DNA of 64,000 bases from Solenopsis invicta (GCF_016802725.1 NC_052665.1:19350501-19414500), one strand, 5' to 3'. Positions 40,701 to 53,531 are shown, numbered from the stretch's first letter. Notes: generated by a model not told the origin, from the letters alone. Numbers and translations: made by a program.

Positions 40701-43700
40701 CGTCACCGCTCTTCCCAAAAGAATGAAAAGCACCACGTACGGGAACAAGGCTGAAAACCAGATGATCTTACCGCTCTGATGAAGACCGCGACGGATGATA
40801 AAGTAAACGAGCAGCCAGCCGATAATCAGGCAGCCTAGCAGCTCCCACTGGATATTGCCGATGCTCTCGATACCAGACGTGATGCCGAGGACTCGTCGAC
40901 TAAAAATTCAACATCATTTTTTGTAGTCGATTCATATTGTTAATAAGATTCATAGAGCCACCAACAATTAGTACGAAATGTCTCAAACATTATCTTACAG
41001 AGCTTATAGTTAGATCTATTCATCTATTAGAGCTATTTTCTGCTATTTTCCTTTTTTTTAAAGATAAGCAAAAAAATCAGATTGAATTAAAATAACGCGA
41101 CTACATAATAAAATACACGTGGTGAAATTTTTTTATATTGCAATGTTTTTTTTTTATTTAACTTGTTTCATGAAGGATATCTAATTTGATGATAGTTTTT
41201 TCATAATATTAGTTTGATAAATTGCAAATTTGCCTTACATATTTAAATGCATTTTGCTGATGTTATTATCGTTGATATTATGCATTACGTAAACGCATTT
41301 ATACACGAGGGAACCTTATGACCTGATTTAAGAAAATCAATGTCGTATTCCTTATAGTTACATTGCATAAATACCCTAATAACTTTTATCTTACATCACA
41401 GCCTATAACTATACAGGCATTGCCCAAGGGACATAAATCTAACGCATATGTATTTTATTTCATCAAAATTTTTGAGTTTAAAAAATTTTAAGAATATTAT
41501 TCTTGAAAAATTGAATAAGAGGTTGAACGTTTCCATCACATTCATTGTGTGCAATTGATGTGCAATATATTATTTATCTTATGTTATTAATATACGCATT
41601 TTATATTTTATAGCAGGTTTTAATAATGTTTTACTTACTCCCAAAATTCTTCTACCGGCGTGGTATGGTGACAGGTATTATTTTCGGTAGATTTCGAACA
41701 GTTTATTGTTTCATTCGTGTTACTCTTTTGGGCATCATAACAGTCATGTGTGTTCCACCATTTGCCTGTAAAAAGAAAATAATAAACTAGGGTAAACAAA
41801 TCGACGTTAACCATTTGTTAGATTTATTCAGAGCTTTGTATCTCTATATTTTATACAAATATTATCTAAAAATAAAAAATTAAGACACTTAAATATTTTT
41901 AATTGTCTTATTTTTTAAGCAGTATTATATGAAGTACAGTACAGGATATAATATGATAACTTCGATACATACGCGTTGCATTTATTAATAATTTAATTTA
42001 TAAATTATTATTTATTATGTTTAACGTAAATAAATTATACCAATAAAAACAGTATATAGTTTATTGCTATTAAAAAATTAGAAATACAAAATATTTATTT
42101 TCTTTGAAAAAAATTATTTGAGAAAGCATTCTTTAAAAATCCTTGCATTTTTGCCGTATATCAAAAACATTGAGATATATGACTACTCATGGCTGAAACA
42201 GTCAAACTGAATAAATAGTACAAAAGCTAAACATTTGTATTTTGTTACATACTTTATTCCCTTACATTTGTATATCTAGAAGTAACCATTAAGCCTTTTA
42301 CACTTCTTGCAGAGAGAGTAATTATTTTACATAAATTGTAATACATTGTTGCGCTACTTACGACATTGGCAAATTGATTTTTCTTAATAGTGAAAAATGA
42401 AAATTACAACGTAATACTAATATACCATGAAAGCATACAACAAAGTGATTTCGAGCTAATCATCTTGACTCTTTTTATTTTTTCTGACTTTTACGGCGAA
42501 AATCCTTGCGAAACGTATCTATCGGAGTTATCCTACATTTTAAATAGTAATATTTAATAATTGAAAAATATGTTATTACCACATTCATCCCAAGGTACTT
42601 TCGGTATATTTACGATCGTGCTTATGAGGTAGAAAAGAGTCCAAGCAATAATTATGCAGTAATATACGTCAAGGAAGAATACAATGGTCATCGTAGCATA
42701 CCCTACACCTAAAATCCAATAACGTATTATACGATTGCTAATTTATTTTATTGACATATTATATATAAGTTGTGTAATCTTAATGTTTAAAGATATCAGA
42801 AAATAGTTATTACCTTGTAAAAGAGGGCACAATTGTCCTACTAGCGTCATTCCACCCGCTCCGAGATATTGTCCAATGGCGACTTCTTGAAAAAATATAG
42901 GGATTCCGCAAAACAGCATTGCAATACCGTAAGTGATCAGAAAAGCGCCTGCAATAAATTTCCAAAATTTATTAAATTTAAATAAAAATAAAAAATTTAT
43001 TATTTTACGTAAATATTAATTGATAATTATTCTTACGTCAAGGCAATATAAATAATCTATTGGTCATAATCTAAACTTAAGCAACTTTGTCCTCGGTCTT
43101 TTTTTACCTTATTTCATTTTATATGAGCAAAGAAGAGAAATTTAATCATAGCAGTGAGACAGTAATTAAATTCGAGAAGACCGCAGACGTTAAGTTTTAA
43201 CGCATTTCATTTGTATCATGTTAAGGATTGTATGACTTCGTAAATTAAAAGCAATTATGAATGTTGGACGTCACTGAAATCTGACTCTATTTGCATCCTC
43301 GACTCATAATGGTAAATTTAAAGGACGGATAAAGCTTCTAAACGAAATAGCAGAGCTTAACGAGCTCTGTTGAGAGAAAGAGAGAGAGAGAGAAATTTTA
43401 AATAATGATATTTAAAAAATGATATTAAAATAATTATATTTAAACCTTCTATAAAAATATTTTTTATATTATTGTAACATAATAAGCCTGTTATTTTGGT
43501 AATAATAAAAAACATTGTTGTTTGGTAATAATAAATGTTTTTGGTAATAATAAAAAACATAAAATTGTTTAGAAGGCTAACAAACTGAATTATCTATCTA
43601 TAATACGTGTAAAATCATAAATATATATGACGATTAAAAGTCTTAACATGTGGTGATCGTTAGACCGTTCATAAGCCCAGTAGGATTGACTTACCACCTC

Positions 43701-43995
43701 CATTTTTGTAGCACAGATAAGGGAACCGCCAGACATTTCCCAGTCCGACGGAAACGCTTATGCAAGAAAATAGGAAGTCGAGTTTATTGTCCCAACCGCC
43801 GCGTTCGGCATCCTCTTCTCTATTACCGATTTCAGACATTTTACCCTGCGGTGAAGACACCGTCATCTTCGGCACCGCACGAGACGGCTCGCGTTTCTTG
43901 TCCGCCGCCACCGATTTGGCCTTGAACTGTATGAAGGTCTGATCGGGATCGACCTGATCCTTCTCCTCGCCCCAATAATACATTTTCTCCGCCAT
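37710..43995 (-). CDS. SLC6 Na+-coupled neurotransmitter/amino-acid transporter
   Basis: Ten coding exons, all joining in phase with GT-AG introns: 43995-43695, 42948-42814, 42708-42580, 41765-41639, 40899-40528, 40107-39891, 38836-38684, 38570-38367, 38170-38000 and 37847-37710 (stop). They give 648 residues, normal for SLC6, with all twelve membrane segments. Seen: TM1 with GLGNVWRFPY (84-93); paired Cys188/Cys197 and glycosylation sites N206, N210 and N217 in the large outer loop; TM6 QIFFAYSIG (328-336) then SYNKF; TM8 LGIDSEF (429-435). Residue 84 is Gly where monoamine carriers have Asp, so the substrate is more likely an amino acid such as GABA, taurine, glycine or a relative. The family moves substrate into cells across the plasma membrane with Na+ and usually Cl-. 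Two predicted chloride-site serines are Ala332 and Cys368. The start is the first Met after an acceptor 5 bp upstream, so the 5' UTR is split. The exact subfamily is unsure. Confidence 0.95.
39026..39172. mobile_element. MITE in SLC6 intron 6
   Basis: The left end TACAGGGTGAGTTTTAGTT...ACATTTTATCATAAA is mirrored by TTTATGATAAAATGTTGACG...ATTTACCGTGTATA on the right. It is about 147 bp long, non-coding, and sits between coding exons 6 and 7. A second, weaker inverted pair around TTGGTTAAAAA occupies about 39187-39332. Confidence 0.75.
43491..43563. repeat. Short minisatellite in SLC6 intron 1
   Basis: Three units of TTTGGTAATAATAAA, each followed by an ACAT- or TGTT-like tail. A GA-rich microsatellite lies just beside it at 43372-43394. 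Confidence 0.8.
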
Positions 43996-44003
43996 GGAGC
44001 CTG
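43996..44003 (-). promoter_or_regulatory. Splice acceptor splitting the SLC6 5' UTR
   Basis: Read on the minus strand, TTTCAG ends at 44001, five bases before the start codon. The leader exon and promoter therefore lie further upstream (beyond 44 kb) and could not be placed; a minus-strand donor-like CCAC|GTGAGT near 49347 is one weak candidate. Confidence 0.65.
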
Positions 44004-45689
44004 AAACATACCGAAAGTTGACACTAGCTATCTACAAGAGGAAGCGCTAAGCCGATCCTTTAACGTAATTGGAAGGATGAAACTCCATTTCTTGTGGCCT
44101 TCGTGCGATCGATTATTATGAAATTACCCTATCTTATAACATTAAACCATAATTCTGTTGGAAAGTATACACGCAACATCTTTCTGTAACTTGACAAAAT
44201 GTAAAAATCTTTACAGAAAATCTTTTTCATTTTAGCGTTCCTTCTAAAAAATTAAAAATAGCCAGATAAACAAAAAGTCGCACAAACATTTATATATTTT
44301 GTGAAAATAGAATTTAATCTTTAAAGTCCAATTCAAGAATATTTAATTAAATTTCTTTTTATTCTTTTAAATCTTTCTCAATAATTGAGTTTTGAAATAC
44401 TTTTCCTTTATTTCTTTAAGCTTCTTTTGAAGAAATATAAAAACTCTTTTCTCTTCTTTTACGAGTTTGCAAAATTTTAAATACAAACTTCTTATTTATC
44501 TCTTTTATCAACTATAAAGATTTTTCTTATTGCGTATGCATGTTAATCTAGTTGATATTAGCGGTTTAAACTTTGTGAGATATTTTCTCCAATTAGGATA
44601 TTTTCTTGAATTTTGACATTTCGTCGTGATCTCTATTGCATTTATAGGAGAAACAACGATGCGCCTAACGATGCGTGATGTACATATCTCCGCCCACGCT
44701 CCGAAGGTCGAGCACGCAATTGCAATATACGCAATTACGAATGTCGTTTGGGGATTGTTTTTCCAATAACTCTCTGTTCAGTTTCAGTCTCTCCGATTTT
44801 TCAACATGTTTATTAAATAGCATATACACATATGTATATATAGATATATCATAAATCTTGTTGACCTTTTGAACAATATAATGTTAAATGACGCAATTGC
44901 ACTGAGAATGAAATCATTAGTAATGGTGTGAATCAACAATGTAAACGTGTTAATATATGCAGCACTGTTGTCATAACTATGTATCATTTTAAATTGTTGA
45001 AAACACTTTCTAAATTTATAACAAGAAAACAAAAGAAATATTGTGTTTGTCAATACAATTTTTTAAAAGTAATATATATATATATATTACTTACGCAGAT
45101 AACATATATATCTTTTGCATCTATTTTTTATTTTTATTCAAAATTATAACATGTATAGTGCGATCTAGATATTTTTCTGATCACAATTTATATTTTTATA
45201 TGTATGAAATCAGTTTTCTAAGAAAAAAGAAAAACAAATTTGAATATTTACAGAAAAAAAAATTACTAAAGTTTCTTTAGCAATACTTCTCAATATTGTA
45301 TTATTTGTACTCATATTAATTTTATCTTCTTCAAACAATGTAAAATCCAATTTTTTCTTGTCGAAAGAGGATCTTTACAGTTCGCTGACTTTTAATATTC
45401 AACATCAAATATTTCTATGATCGATATTGCAATTACACTTTTATAAAAGTTTATAGAGAATTAACTGAAAAATTAGTTTTTATCTGTAACGCTTTGTGTA
45501 GATATTGTTTAGTCATTCGCTTTTAAGGTCGACATTGCATTAACAGCTGAATTCAATTAATTACATTTGAAACGAGACAAAAACGATTATCTAGCCAAGT
45601 TTACTCAATTCAGAATCCTGATATAATCGATTGCTTTGTAAAGAAGGTCGTCAATATTGATATTTTACTTTTCTTTCAGTTTATATTTT
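44004..45689. other. No coding exon seen
   Basis: Probable 5' UTR intron of the SLC6 gene or intergenic DNA. AT-rich, with chance frames only. Confidence 0.5.
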
Positions 45690-47580
45690 TCAAACAAAAA
45701 TTGAAAACAAAACTTTAAAAACACAAGTACAAACTAGGAAGTGTCAGATCTTATATTAAATGATATAGCAGTTTTTATAATATCATTTTGTAATAATTAA
45801 ATTTTTGAGAGATAAAAATAAGCGTCTAAGAAAACGAGCCCCAAAATCGACATGGTACGCATTTTCCTTTTCTTTTCCTTTAACATGAATTATCTGTACA
45901 AAATATTAACAACTTAATACGATTATTTGTAATTGAAAGACTCGATATTTACCAAATTAGGAGTAAGTATAAGTCTACTGAGAGTACCGCGCGGTTATTA
46001 TTGCGCAAAGCAGATTTAAGTTATTAATTTAGTAGATAGACATCTTAATAATGTGTCTTCTTTTATTTGATTTTATATGACAAACTGATGTTTGCTATCA
46101 ATTAAAAGTTTTGTCAAATTATCATCAATAATGCTATTTTGACGCCAAAATGATGACACATAACATCAGTTTGCTATTATAATACATAATTAGTATTATT
46201 GTTATTAATATTCTTTAACACATATGTATTTAATAATAATACAAAATATAAATATAAATATTAGCTGCATTTTATGAAAACATAAATTGTGTAACTTATA
46301 TAGACTGATTAAGCTTGATTGTTGTTTTAAAAATTATATTGTCACAATAATACACTCAAGAAAATTTGAGATCTTGTAAGGCATTAAAAAATTATTATAA
46401 TATCGACGATATTCCATTATTTAAAAGTAATAGGTTACAACTAGTCTTTTCTGAGATTTATTAAAAATTTTCATAGCATTCCCTTTGTTGTTTTACTTTT
46501 TTGTGCAACGTCAAAGCTTAATTCTTTAAATATTTTTCTGACAAATTTTATAGAGTAATTAAATGTATTATTAGAAAATGGATTTAATTTCAACGAAAAT
46601 TTTTTCAAGATTGTAGTTTATATGTGGTGCACCTGCCCACGCCTTCTTAAAATACGTAAAGATACATTGAAGTTACTTGTCATGCAATAAATGTATTTAA
46701 CCCAAAAAATATTACAAACATAAAGTTGTTTTTATGAATGAAACAGTACAAAAGCAAACAAATGAATTTTTTAGTAAACAATTACATAATTGCTATCATT
46801 ATGAATCATCTCTTCTTTTAAATTTACTAATAGACTTAATTAAATTTTATATAGATACATGCTTTTATATAGATTACATGCATAACATTTGTTTAGAGGC
46901 AATGAAAACTTTGTTATGTTTTGTTACATGGATTGGAGGTTCATTAAAAGTTATCTAATAATCAAGTACAAACTATCTTACGTTTTAATAATTTACAACA
47001 ATTAATTCCATTAGAATTTAGTAGAATTTAGTAGAAAATCTATCGTTAAATGAATTATTAGCAGGCAACAGAGTTTAAAACTTTTTTTATTTATACTGGT
47101 ACTGGTCTGTTAGTTTTGGATAATAAGTTCTGTTTTTGGATAATAAGTTTGAAATTCGAATCGAAACTTAAATAGAGATAGCCACAGCGGATCTTAGTGT
47201 TAAATAATAATTTTTACAATCTCTTGTGCAAACTGCGCCGCATATTCGTCTGACTTGAAATATAGTTATTGCATGATGTCGAAATATTATTATTAACATA
47301 ACGAGCAATTTCATAGTTTTGATGCTCAGAAGCATCTACAGAATTCCTCTTCTCTAAATTCTAAAGAATTTTATTGCGAAAGGTAACATTGTTTTTGAAT
47401 TTTACTTAAAAAACGCTACGAACTTTTGTTCCAACCAAACCCAATATCGTAAAAATATCGAAAAAAGCCATGAATGCATAAAGTATGGATTTTTGCTCTT
47501 TTTAATTGTTTAAACAGATCATGTTTATATCAATATTAAAGTGCAAAGTATAATTTTCGAGAAACAAGGTGCTATGTTGG
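45690..47580. repeat. Dispersed repeat, copy 2 (partner at 0.36-2.4 kb)
   Basis: The block near 45700-45870 aligns by eye with 361-520 and the block near 47480-47580 with 2310-2400, in the same order and orientation. This copy lacks the microsatellites and foldback insertion of copy 1 and is about 150 bp shorter overall. A 19-bp tandem pair built on TTTGGATAATAAGTT lies near 47115-47152. No coding capacity was recognised. Confidence 0.45.
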
Positions 47581-49710
47581 TTTTGGCGATTTTTTTCTAC
47601 CTGGTGCAAAACTTTGCTTCGATCCAAGTAACCAGTGCCGAAACCTACGCAACCGGTTTCCTATTCAACATATCACGACCACGCGTATTGTGTCGTTGCT
47701 ACATGCGTATTTGCAATATTGCGCGCGTTCGCGCATTCTTATTCAAGCTCTCCCTCCTCCAAAAATTCTCTCCCTATTTCTTTCACCGTTGTAGCCCGGC
47801 CGATTTGGGATAGCCGATGAAGAGGGTGCACGTGACAAGTAATGTATACATATGTCCACTGTACATGTGTCTGTAACGTGCATATGTTTGCGTTTATTTG
47901 CGCGCGCGCCGTCGACGCTGCGCTGACCGTGCGCGCGCTCCACGCGCACGGATGCTGGACGCAAAATCAATATCAAGTTTACATCGCGTCTATGTACACA
48001 CGTGGACCGTGAACCTCGTCGTAAAATTCGGACGCGTTGCAACGCCACTGAAACCGCTGATACCCAATCGGATTGCCGATTACGTCCGAACGTGATTGTA
48101 CTAGGATCAATCGGGAATACTTTGAATTAGAGGGTGGGAAGGGAGTCACGTAGAAACCAAAAGCTGAAAGTAAAGATCCACGGAAAATTTGATGACTACC
48201 AAAGCGACGGATAAACTTTGAAGCGTAATAAACGCGAGTCAGAAATATAGATGTCTTTCATGTAATTAGCAACAGATAAAAAATTTTAATTATTTAATAT
48301 TAAAAAAAAAGAAATATTAAAATTATTAATTCTTTATTCATCCAACACTTCGTAGGTTACGAAGTTATATCCAGTATTATTTAACAAAAACCACGTTATT
48401 TAGTATTTTGTGATATTTAAAAATCTTTTTATAATCAATATTTTTTAATAAAGGAATAGATTATAACGCGCTACTTAAATAACTACAATCTAAAAAATTA
48501 TAGTACAATTAAAAAAAAATAAATAGAATGTTAAATAGTATAATTATTAATTATTTCCTTGTTCTTCAAATATATCCAAAATATTTTTAAAAAATGCAAT
48601 TTATAAATTTATAGATTTATAGTGCATAATGTAATGCTACGTTCATTCTCGCCATAATTAACAGACCTTATATGACGATGCAGCTGCTGCATTATGCGCT
48701 TGACTGCGCAAGGGAAATATTTAATCGTTAAAATCGTTAAACGAATTGCGTAGGTTGTGTGCAAATAGAATCTTAATTATTATACGTTGCACGCTTATCG
48801 ATTATCAGATACATGAAGTAGATTTGTTATTGTTACAACGTATTAACAGCATTGCCGACGATTTCAAATGCGTAACTTTGTGCAATCTTTTTGCAATATC
48901 ATATAATTACATCATCAATTTATTTACCACCACATGCAAATATAATTTGTGTCTCAGTCAAAAAAGTTCTTGTTCTTTTATTATGACGTTTCATTTAGTC
49001 TAAATTTACATACAGGTCTACGAAACGAACGCAAATATTTTAATGTCTCAATTATCCGTTTCTTTGTGAATAAAATTCTACTTCAATACGATTTTTGCGA
49101 ACTTCTAACATCTTACCAAAGGATGCGCACAGAATTCCGATGTAGCAGCCGTGACCGTTAGTTTTTCTTGTCTGGTGATAATCGTAAAATTCAGTATTGC
49201 GTGTAATCACATTGTACAAGCAGGATGCAGACGTTAGTTACGCCGCGTAGGACCGTTCACGCCCGTCTCCGTTGCGGAGGTACGAATTCTCTTCCTGAAT
49301 CCTTCCCTGAGTGGCTTTGCCGACCGGACTCGATGGCTGAATGACTCACGTGGATTCACTTGTCAAGGGTGACCCTCGGAAAAGCGCACTTTCGAAGTAT
49401 ACGAGATTTATTTGACGTATATCGTCGCGTCGGTCACGAATGCGACCTACCCCACAAGGGTCGTGGTTACAGAATAATGCTCCGGTTCAAGATGGGGAAT
49501 GTTACCCCCTTCGAACGCATGCGCATTTCTATGCATCCCTTTCCCCTTTTAGCCGGCGAAGCGAAGTGACGGAGTCCTGGAGTCTGGCGGAGGCGGCAGG
49601 ATCTTTTACTATGACAAATAATCATAGGGACCGAAGAGTGGCTCGACGCGAACGCCGTGTGCTTTATAAAGTTCTTTTTAAGATACTAACGTAAAGATTG
49701 TCGATGCTCT
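47581..49710. other. No supported gene; GC-richer patches
   Basis: CpG-richer spots at about 47.7-48.1 and 49.2-49.6 kb hold open frames up to 101 residues on either strand without family motifs. They could be regulatory or untranslated exon sequence for the minus-strand SLC6 gene, whose leader exon is unplaced. Confidence 0.4.
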
Positions 49711-50002
49711 AAGGGGATTAGACAGTCAAAAATAAAGCTCTTTTTTATGAGTCAATTGCAAAGAAATGAAAGCACACCTAGATTTACCCTTTTATACAAT
49801 GTTTATTGCTAATATATAGATAGAAAAAAAATTGGTATTAAATATATACATATATAGGTTTATATGTATAATACCAATTTGTTTTCTATTTACATGCTAG
49901 TAATAAACATTGTATAAAAAGATAAATCTGGATATGCTTTTATTTTTCTGCAATTGACTTATAAAGAAGAGCTTTATTTTTAAGCGATTTGACTGCCCCT
50001 TA
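49711..50002. mobile_element. Palindromic MITE, about 290 bp
   Basis: The element runs from AAGGGGATTAGACAGTC to GACTGCCCCTTA. The arms share AATAAAGCTCTT, AGTCAATTGCA, AGATTTA, TTTTATACAATGTTTATT and TTGGTATTA, each inverted in the right arm. The arms are about 130 bp, meeting at a short AT centre. No coding capacity. Confidence 0.9.
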
Positions 50003-50865
50003 ACATTTTTTTCTACACAAAATTTAGCTTTACTTTTTTTAATATTTTTCATATTATTTTTTTATTCCATTTTACAATTATTTTTTACGAATTAATCACA
50101 AACAATTAGACAACAATAAAATATTATTAATTATTTGAATTAATATTTATGATACTTATTTAATAAATAATTGTGGGAATATAATAAAAGTGGTAACATT
50201 TCAACATTTACTATTTTTAAAATATAAAGGGAATAATATATAAAATAATTTTATTTATTGTTTAAGAACGTGAACGAAAATATTTTATTGTAAAATCTCA
50301 ACGCGTTATTAATATACATTAATAAATAAAAACACATCGCACATTGATAAAATTATCAATGGGATAAAAATTAAATTGAATTTATGGTCTGATTAGTATA
50401 TTATAAGTTAGATTATAAATTTGTAATATTTATGAGAAGATGTTATTACTAAAGAACTTTATATCAGTCAAATGTGTTAAAATTTTATACAATTTATTTA
50501 TAAAAATTTTATATACATACACATTCTATTGATATATTTGATATCGGATGATATACGATTTTATGCACGTTATCGTAACTATTGCACTTCTTTAATGATC
50601 ATTCGACTATTCAATCTCAAAAGTAAAATCTTGGTGCTACATATTATACGTATAAAATATTTCTGTAAAGTTTTATAAATTCTTTTGGCATAAATATCAG
50701 ATAATTACAAATCTTATCGATATACATGTGTAAATGCCGTCTCGTTTATGCAAATTAAATGTCATCTACCGAGTTGATGCGTCGTCTTCGAAAAACGATT
50801 TTCTCACGAGCACATCGCTCAGTCAAAGTCTTCTTTAATGATGATCATAACATTGATATGTTCCT
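50003..50865. other. Downstream flank of the unknown membrane-protein gene
   Basis: AT-rich, no gene. On the minus strand an ATTAAA variant poly(A) signal lies at about 50834-50839, some 30 bp after the stop codon, and another at about 50592. Confidence 0.5.
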
Positions 50866-52928
50866 TCAACATTCGCTCGATTGCTCGCTGGAATTGTTCG
50901 GTATTACAGTGTGACAGCCGCGTCGATGTCTTACTTGCTTAGCCATGAATTTGTCAGGATCCTGAAAGCAACAACTTGTATTACAATCATGTCAGTATTT
51001 ATTTAACACTATTAGAATTTCTTTTGGAATTTTAACAAATTGTTGCAATCATGTTACGTTGATATTTATTTAGCACAATTAAATTTCTTTCCGGACTCTA
51101 GCAAAATTTTTTAAATGCAAGAGAATATTTTGTTCTAAAAGGATAACTTCAACAACGTGATCACATACATTAATTTTTATAAAATAAAATTTTTAATTTA
51201 TACATATATATATATTATACAAAAATATGTAAATATTTTCTGAAATAGTTTATAAAATATTTTTTTAAAAATTTATTTTTTTACGCCACAAATATGAGAT
51301 AATTAAATTCTTACTGGTATAAACACGTTTTTTAGTAAAATTTAAATAGAGGCATAATAAAACACGGAGACCATTGCGACATTAATTAAACATTAATCTA
51401 ACATTAATTAAATACAGATAAGAGATAAAAAGCTTTTTTTTCATCTCTTCGTCTTGTCGTTACCTGAACGTCGTTTACACCTGTCACCGTGTGAAAGGAT
51501 TTTATCGATAGTTTTCGTTGCGCTTCTTTCAAGGCAGAGAAATTTGGTTGTGGCATCCAATTCGTTCCGTAGGAAATCGGATGTACATCTCCGCGGGCCA
51601 CGTTGTTTGTGTCATTCGAGATTTCCGAGTGATCGTCGCAAACTGAGCTGATCTCACCATCGTCCATTGCCGCGTTCTCTTCAGTAGTTATGGGTATCTC
51701 TTGCATTCTGAGAACAAAAATTTTTGTTTAAACGATGTTTCACTTTATACCAGTTGTCATTATTATACGTAATATATTTTCTCACTTTATTTTATTTTCT
51801 CTTCTTTTTCTAACGAATTAACGAGTTAACGCGCGAAAGGAGACGATTAAAACACGAATCGCAATACTAACCCGTTCTGCGACCATTCTACGCAAGATTT
51901 GGTTATCGCAAGTGCGTCTTGAAATTTAGCAAAAGATTCTTTAACGAAAGTTTCCAGACGATCCGTAGAGTTTGCGCATCCCAAAGCAATTGTCGCAATC
52001 GACATTGCGATAATCCAACTGATAAAACCGGCTGACATCACCGGTGATTGTACAGATACAGGATAGTATGAGGACCAAACATGTTGCCACCAGGGATACG
52101 AAATATCTCGATATTCAGTTTCCTATAATTTCCGATGATTTTTTTTAAATGTCATACAACAAGGTAACACGCTTGTCTACACAAAAGACGTCAAAAAGTT
52201 GTCTTACAGACGTCTTTTAGATATGCGTGCTATCTGAAAGTTGATTTAAATTAATTATTAAGCCAAAAATTTATAATACATCAATCTTATATCCGTAAAT
52301 AATTATGACAAGAGAAAAACATATTACAATATTTTTGGAATACATAAAATATCGTAATATTTACTTCTTAGGAAAGAGATTTAGAAAATTGTTACCTCTT
52401 TTGTTAAACGCAGACACTTATTTTCTCTTACATAAAAGCGAACAATTCAAGCGTTACGAAAGCAATTCCTTTTGTTAGTTACAAGAATATAATAACAAGT
52501 CCACTCACGTAACTCCAATATTGCCAGACGCTGCAATAGAGTATTCTTTGGAGGATCAGCCATAGCCATAAAAGCGCGGTAACCGCAATCCAGCTGACTA
52601 ATATCTTGAAAGATGTACGGAAGGACATTAGCTAACGCGGGAGATCGGAAAGATTGTTTGTACCTGAAACCCTTTATAAATGAGTGTCGCGCCTACGATG
52701 TCCACGAGCCGCGCGGAGGACGGAGGATTCTTCCAGAGGACGAGTACCACGGCTATCAGGATCAGGAAGGACGGCAGCGTGTGGATAAAGTCTGGCCCGA
52801 CCGCGATTTTTGCGCCCGACCGCGATTTTTGCGTACTCGCGGAAAACCTTGTGTCGCAGAAGTAAAACCTCGTCGGGCACGGAAAGCAGAGTTCCTATCT
52901 GCGTGTGCAGCCCGCTCAGGCAGGACAT
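50866..52928 (-). CDS. Unknown three-segment membrane protein, frame broken by 19-bp duplication
   Basis: Family not recognised. Five exons: 52928-52664, 52604-52509, 52122-51872, 51707-51464 and 50961-50866 (stop). Exons 2-5 are open and join in phase through GT-AG introns. The first intron is 59 bp, with a CTAAT branch-site match and a pyrimidine tract before TTCAAG. Exon 1 holds an exact 19-bp tandem duplication (52796-52833) that shifts the frame after residue 38; as written it ends after 84 residues. Counting one copy, exon 1 is 246 bp and the whole frame gives 310 residues. That protein has hydrophobic segments at about 46-60, 83-103 and 145-163, an aromatic stretch YPWWQHVWSSYY (123-134), then a polar tail rich in Glu, Asp, Asn and Ser. 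The open downstream exons point to a recent lesion or an assembly error rather than an old pseudogene. An earlier start through an upstream exon is possible, since the frame is open above the Met. Confidence 0.7.
52796..52833. repeat. Exact 19-bp tandem duplication inside an exon
   Basis: CCCGACCGCGATTTTTGCG occurs twice with no spacer and no mismatch. Nineteen is not a multiple of three, and the minus-strand gene changes frame exactly here. Confidence 0.95.
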
Positions 52929-53525
52929 TACTAACGAGGCTACGGCGTCGACCTGACCTTTCGGAATTATCCGCCGCCGCGAAGGAGCGATTCGCGGTTA
53001 CGGCGGTCTACATCCAGTTACATCCAGACGCGCGCAGAAACACCTGACGTGTGCGCCGAAATGAACCGCGAAAGCCGCCTGTCGTTTGTCCGTGGAGGGA
53101 AATGAGTGACAGCGCAGCGGAAATACTGTAGAGTAAAAACAGTATGTTTATTTGCGGTAAAAACGGAAGTCGCGCATTAAATTCCCGTTACCAGTGATAA
53201 TGAGAAACTGATTGCTTTATCGGTTCCAACGACGAGCGTTGCTTAAAGGTTAGTTGTTAAAAGTTGCAAATTACAAAGTCGAACAACGCTTGGTTGCAAA
53301 TTTTCTAGAATAATATATTAATAGAGAAATTACAATTTAAGTTAAGAATCAATAGTTCCTTGAAGTTGAAAATGAAAAAAGTTGCGAAGAGATTGGCAGT
53401 TAATTAAAATTTTACCAAAGAAATAATTATGATCATGTGAGGATTTTTTAGAAAAAAAAGAGCGGCAGGTTTCTAAGCGTTTGACGAACATAAATGAGCA
53501 CAAGCTGAACATGGCGAATATAATG
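52929..53525. other. Short intergenic spacer
   Basis: This lies between the first Met of the unknown gene and the 3' end of the MCORP gene, both on the minus strand. The part up to about 53.1 kb is CpG-rich and probably includes the promoter or leader of the unknown gene; the rest is AT-rich. The 144-residue plus-strand frame at 52613-53047 is antisense shadow. Confidence 0.5.
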
Positions 53526-53531
53526 TTTATT
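53526..53531 (-). terminator. Poly(A) signal of the MCORP gene
   Basis: AATAAA on the minus strand, about 107 bp after the stop codon at 53640-53638, implying a short 3' UTR. Confidence 0.6.

Noticed and set aside
52509..52628. Start of the unknown gene at the Met at 52628
   Set aside because: That Met lies inside the 59-bp intron predicted from a CAG|GTAC donor, a CTAAT branch site and a TTCAAG acceptor. The exon above it continues the hydrophobic protein in phase once the duplication is allowed for. It stays a fallback if the upstream exon proves unreal.
52632..52663. A 32-bp intron ending at GTTAG as an alternative junction
   Set aside because: This is shorter than insect introns normally are, and the 59-bp alternative has better signals.
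52613..53047. Plus-strand 144-residue open frame
   Set aside because: It is antisense to the minus-strand exon 1 of the unknown membrane-protein gene, where the hydrophobic pattern and splice phases lie.
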